Origin: Deltaproteobacteria bacterium
GTDB taxonomy: Bacteria; Desulfobacterota; Binatia; UBA9968
NCBI GenBank assembly: GCA_016844625.1
Contig: JAERMN010000190.1
Location: forward strand, 1-6,421
Length of the DNA stretch: 6,421 nt
Direction: 5' to 3'
Made by a program: the position numbers and the translations under genes. The notes under the pieces were generated by a model. The model was not told where the DNA came from. It searched no databases and saw only the letters and a program-made list of their open reading frames with translations. This document shows, one piece after another, positions 5,482 to 6,421 of this stretch (positions are counted from its first letter, which is position 1; every line of letters begins with the position of its first letter).

Positions 5482-5503
5482 ACTGTGTCGCAATACACAC
5501 AGT
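5482..5503. terminator. Small hairpin after ferredoxin 2, possible weak terminator
   Basis: ACTGTGT (5482-5488) and ACACAGT (5497-5503) form a perfect seven-base-pair stem around an eight-base loop, 42 bases after the ferredoxin 2 stop. There is no T-run, so termination is only a suggestion. Nearby bases 5463-5480 (AGATATTCTCCGCTTCGC) look like a degenerate piece of the repeat that follows. Confidence 0.3.
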
Positions 5504-5511
5504 TCTACGGA

Positions 5512-5595
5512 TGTCATCCTGAGCGATAGCGAAGGATCTGCTTTTCCCGATGCCGTAACAGAAAGCAGTTTCTTCGGCTTCGCCTCAGAATGACA
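5512..5595. repeat. Palindromic repeat with TGTCAT ends
   Basis: The left arm (5512-5545) begins TGTCATCCTGAGCGATAGCG and reaches CTGCTTTT. The reverse complement of the right arm (5561-5595) reads TGTCATTCTGAGGCGAAGCC and reaches CTGCTTTC, so the arms match along about 34 bases with one indel and a few mismatches, around a 15-base centre. TGTCATxCTGAG...GCGAAG-type repeats are familiar as dispersed elements in many bacterial genomes. No transposase is present. It separates the ferredoxin cassette from the truncated transporter gene. Confidence 0.82.
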
Positions 5596-5645
5596 TTAAG
5601 ACACAATCTCCTCTAGGAAAAAATTGAAACGGAGATGTTGAGGGT

Positions 5646-5650
5646 GAGGA
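5646..5650 (+). promoter_or_regulatory. Shine-Dalgarno site deciding the start at 5656
   Basis: GAGGA lies five bases before ATG 5656. The upstream in-frame ATG at 5635 has GGAG directly touching it, with no spacer, so 5656 is the better start; it also gives a signal peptide beginning with MVRRF. Confidence 0.6.
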
Positions 5651-5655
5651 AAGAA

Positions 5656-6174
5656 ATGGTGCGTCGCTTTATATTTCTCATACTCGCGTTCATCTGCGGA
5701 CTCTTGATCGCTGACTCACGCGCGGCTGAGCGTGCAACGCCTATAAAGATTGGGGTGCTTACTGATTCTTGGGGACCGACGCCAGGCGTGGTCGGTTTGC
5801 GCGACGGTCTGGAGAAGCTCGGCCACCGGGAGAATAAAGATTTTGTGCTCGGCGTCCGATTCAACCAGGGGGACGTAGCCGCTCTTCCCGCGGCGGCGCG
5901 GGACCTCGTGCAGCAGGGCGTGGACGTTCTATTCACCGTAAACCCCGCATCGGCCAAGGCAGCCCAGGTGGCAACTAAAAACATCCCGATTGTCTTTTCC
6001 GGCGCGGCTGATCCCATAGGACTGGGGTTAATCCAAAGTTTTGCCCGTCCTGGCGGCAACATCACGGGAGTTACCGATATTGACCTCGAGTTGGACGGCA
6101 AGCGTCTGGAGGTTCTTAAGGAAATGATACCCGGACTCATAAGTGTGAAAATTAGTTTCTCTATTCGTTGCTAG
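5656..6174 (+). pseudogene. Truncated ABC-transporter substrate-binding protein (ABC_sub_bind-like)
   Basis: The reading frame gives 172 residues from ATG 5656. Residues 1 to about 23 are a signal peptide: MVRRF, a hydrophobic run (FLILAFICGLLIA), then a small-residue site near SRAAE. The mature part begins IKIGVLT and shows the pattern of the first lobe of ABC_sub_bind (PF04392-like) periplasmic solute-binding proteins, including a GLRDGLEKLG helix, LPAAARDLVQQGVDVLF, the IPIVFSGAADPIG segment, FARPGGNITGVT and KRLEVLKEMIPGL. Full-length members have roughly 300-330 residues, so the second lobe is missing. Similarity stops at about 6138; the last 11 codons look unrelated, and the next gene starts at 6203. 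A half protein should not bind ligand, so I call it a remnant. The substrate cannot be deduced. A sequencing or assembly error at 6138 is less likely, since no continuation is seen in the remaining frames. Confidence 0.75.
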
Positions 6175-6178
6175 CAAC
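6167..6178. promoter_or_regulatory. Perfect 12-bp palindrome, possible operator
   Basis: GTTGCTAGCAAC is identical to its reverse complement. It spans the stop codon of the truncated gene (6172-6174) and ends 10 bases before the Shine-Dalgarno site of the next gene. It could be an operator half-site pair or a chance palindrome; no promoter boxes were identified with confidence beside it. Confidence 0.25.
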
Positions 6179-6202
6179 CCGATTAACAGGAGGAGCAATC
6201 CC

Positions 6203-6421
6203 ATGAGCAGCGATCCCCGCACTCGCGGCCTGTCAGAAACCTGCAACCAACGTGGTTCCAGTCGACCACTCTTCACTAAGGGCGGTCCGCCGAACTACGT
6301 GGAAAAATCACTGGCTGCCGCTGCCGAGCCGTTTAAGGGCATCACGAGCAATGGCGATGTCATTCCCAACCTATTCAGCGTGCAAAACACCGGCGTCTCG
6401 ACACAGTCGATTCGCGAAGCC
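6203..6421 (+). CDS. Start of a DUF3500-like protein (partial, runs off the window)
   Basis: An open frame of 73 codons continues past the window end. The start is well supported: AGGAGGAG at 6188-6195 lies seven bases before ATG 6203. The first 30 residues are polar, with no signal peptide. From about residue 40 the sequence reads AEPFKGIT (41-48), DVIPNLF (52-58) and TGVST (63-67), an arrangement I associate with the N-terminal part of DUF3500 proteins (F-x-GIT...G-x-x-x-P-x-LF...TGVST). DUF3500 proteins have no agreed function. The identification rests on a short motif from memory, so it is moderate at best. The gene follows a truncated transporter gene and probably has its own promoter in or before the stretch 6139-6187. 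Confidence 0.6.
   Translation, partial: MSSDPRTRGLSETCNQRGSSRPLFTKGGPPNYVEKSLAAAAEPFKGITSNGDVIPNLFSVQNTGVSTQSIREA

Overview
The window is a GC-rich bacterial segment. All convincing genes lie on the + strand, most gene gaps are short to moderate (57-318 bp), and several genes have clear Shine-Dalgarno sites. The families present (MmgE/PrpD, Asp-box repeat protein, Fe/S ferredoxins, ABC_sub_bind-type solute-binding protein, a DUF3500-like start) and the many dispersed-looking inverted repeats suggest an environmental, metabolically versatile bacterium, for example a soil or subsurface 'Deltaproteobacteria'-like, Binatota, Rokubacteria or Tectomicrobia lineage. That placement is a guess from gene content, not a phylogenetic result.

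Layout: 56-1459 encodes an MmgE/PrpD-family protein. A 318-bp gap (1460-1777) holds a hairpin just after its stop and a compact array of three hairpins. 1778-2893 encodes an Asp-box (BNR) beta-propeller-like protein without a signal peptide. 2930-3032 is an inverted-repeat element. 3092-5439 is a four-gene cassette: ferritin-like protein A (3092-3841), 2[4Fe-4S]-type ferredoxin 1 (4003-4281), ferritin-like protein B (4339-5079) and ferredoxin 2 (5230-5439). 5512-5595 is another inverted repeat. 5656-6174 is a truncated solute-binding protein gene. 6203 to the window end is the start of a further gene, probably of the DUF3500 family.

The most interesting content is the cassette at 3092-5439. 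Proteins A and B appear to be distant paralogues. B keeps two ExxH di-iron motifs. A keeps the same fold landmarks but has Gln and Thr at two ligand positions. This resembles the catalytic/structural pairing of PaaA and PaaC in phenylacetyl-CoA epoxidase. The two bacterial-type ferredoxins recall BoxA, whose [4Fe-4S] ferredoxin part supplies electrons to the di-iron enzyme BoxB. My reading is a two-subunit di-iron oxygenase, or related redox enzyme, with dedicated ferredoxins, substrate unknown and no reductase in the window.

Almost every gene junction is occupied by a different repeat type: a triple hairpin array, two GC-rich inverted repeats, a 9-bp periodic repeat on both sides of ferredoxin 1, and a TGTCAT-ended palindrome. 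This suggests a genome rich in small non-coding repeats that may also process or stabilise the mRNA. No tRNA, rRNA, CRISPR array or complete insertion sequence was seen, and no promoter could be assigned with confidence.
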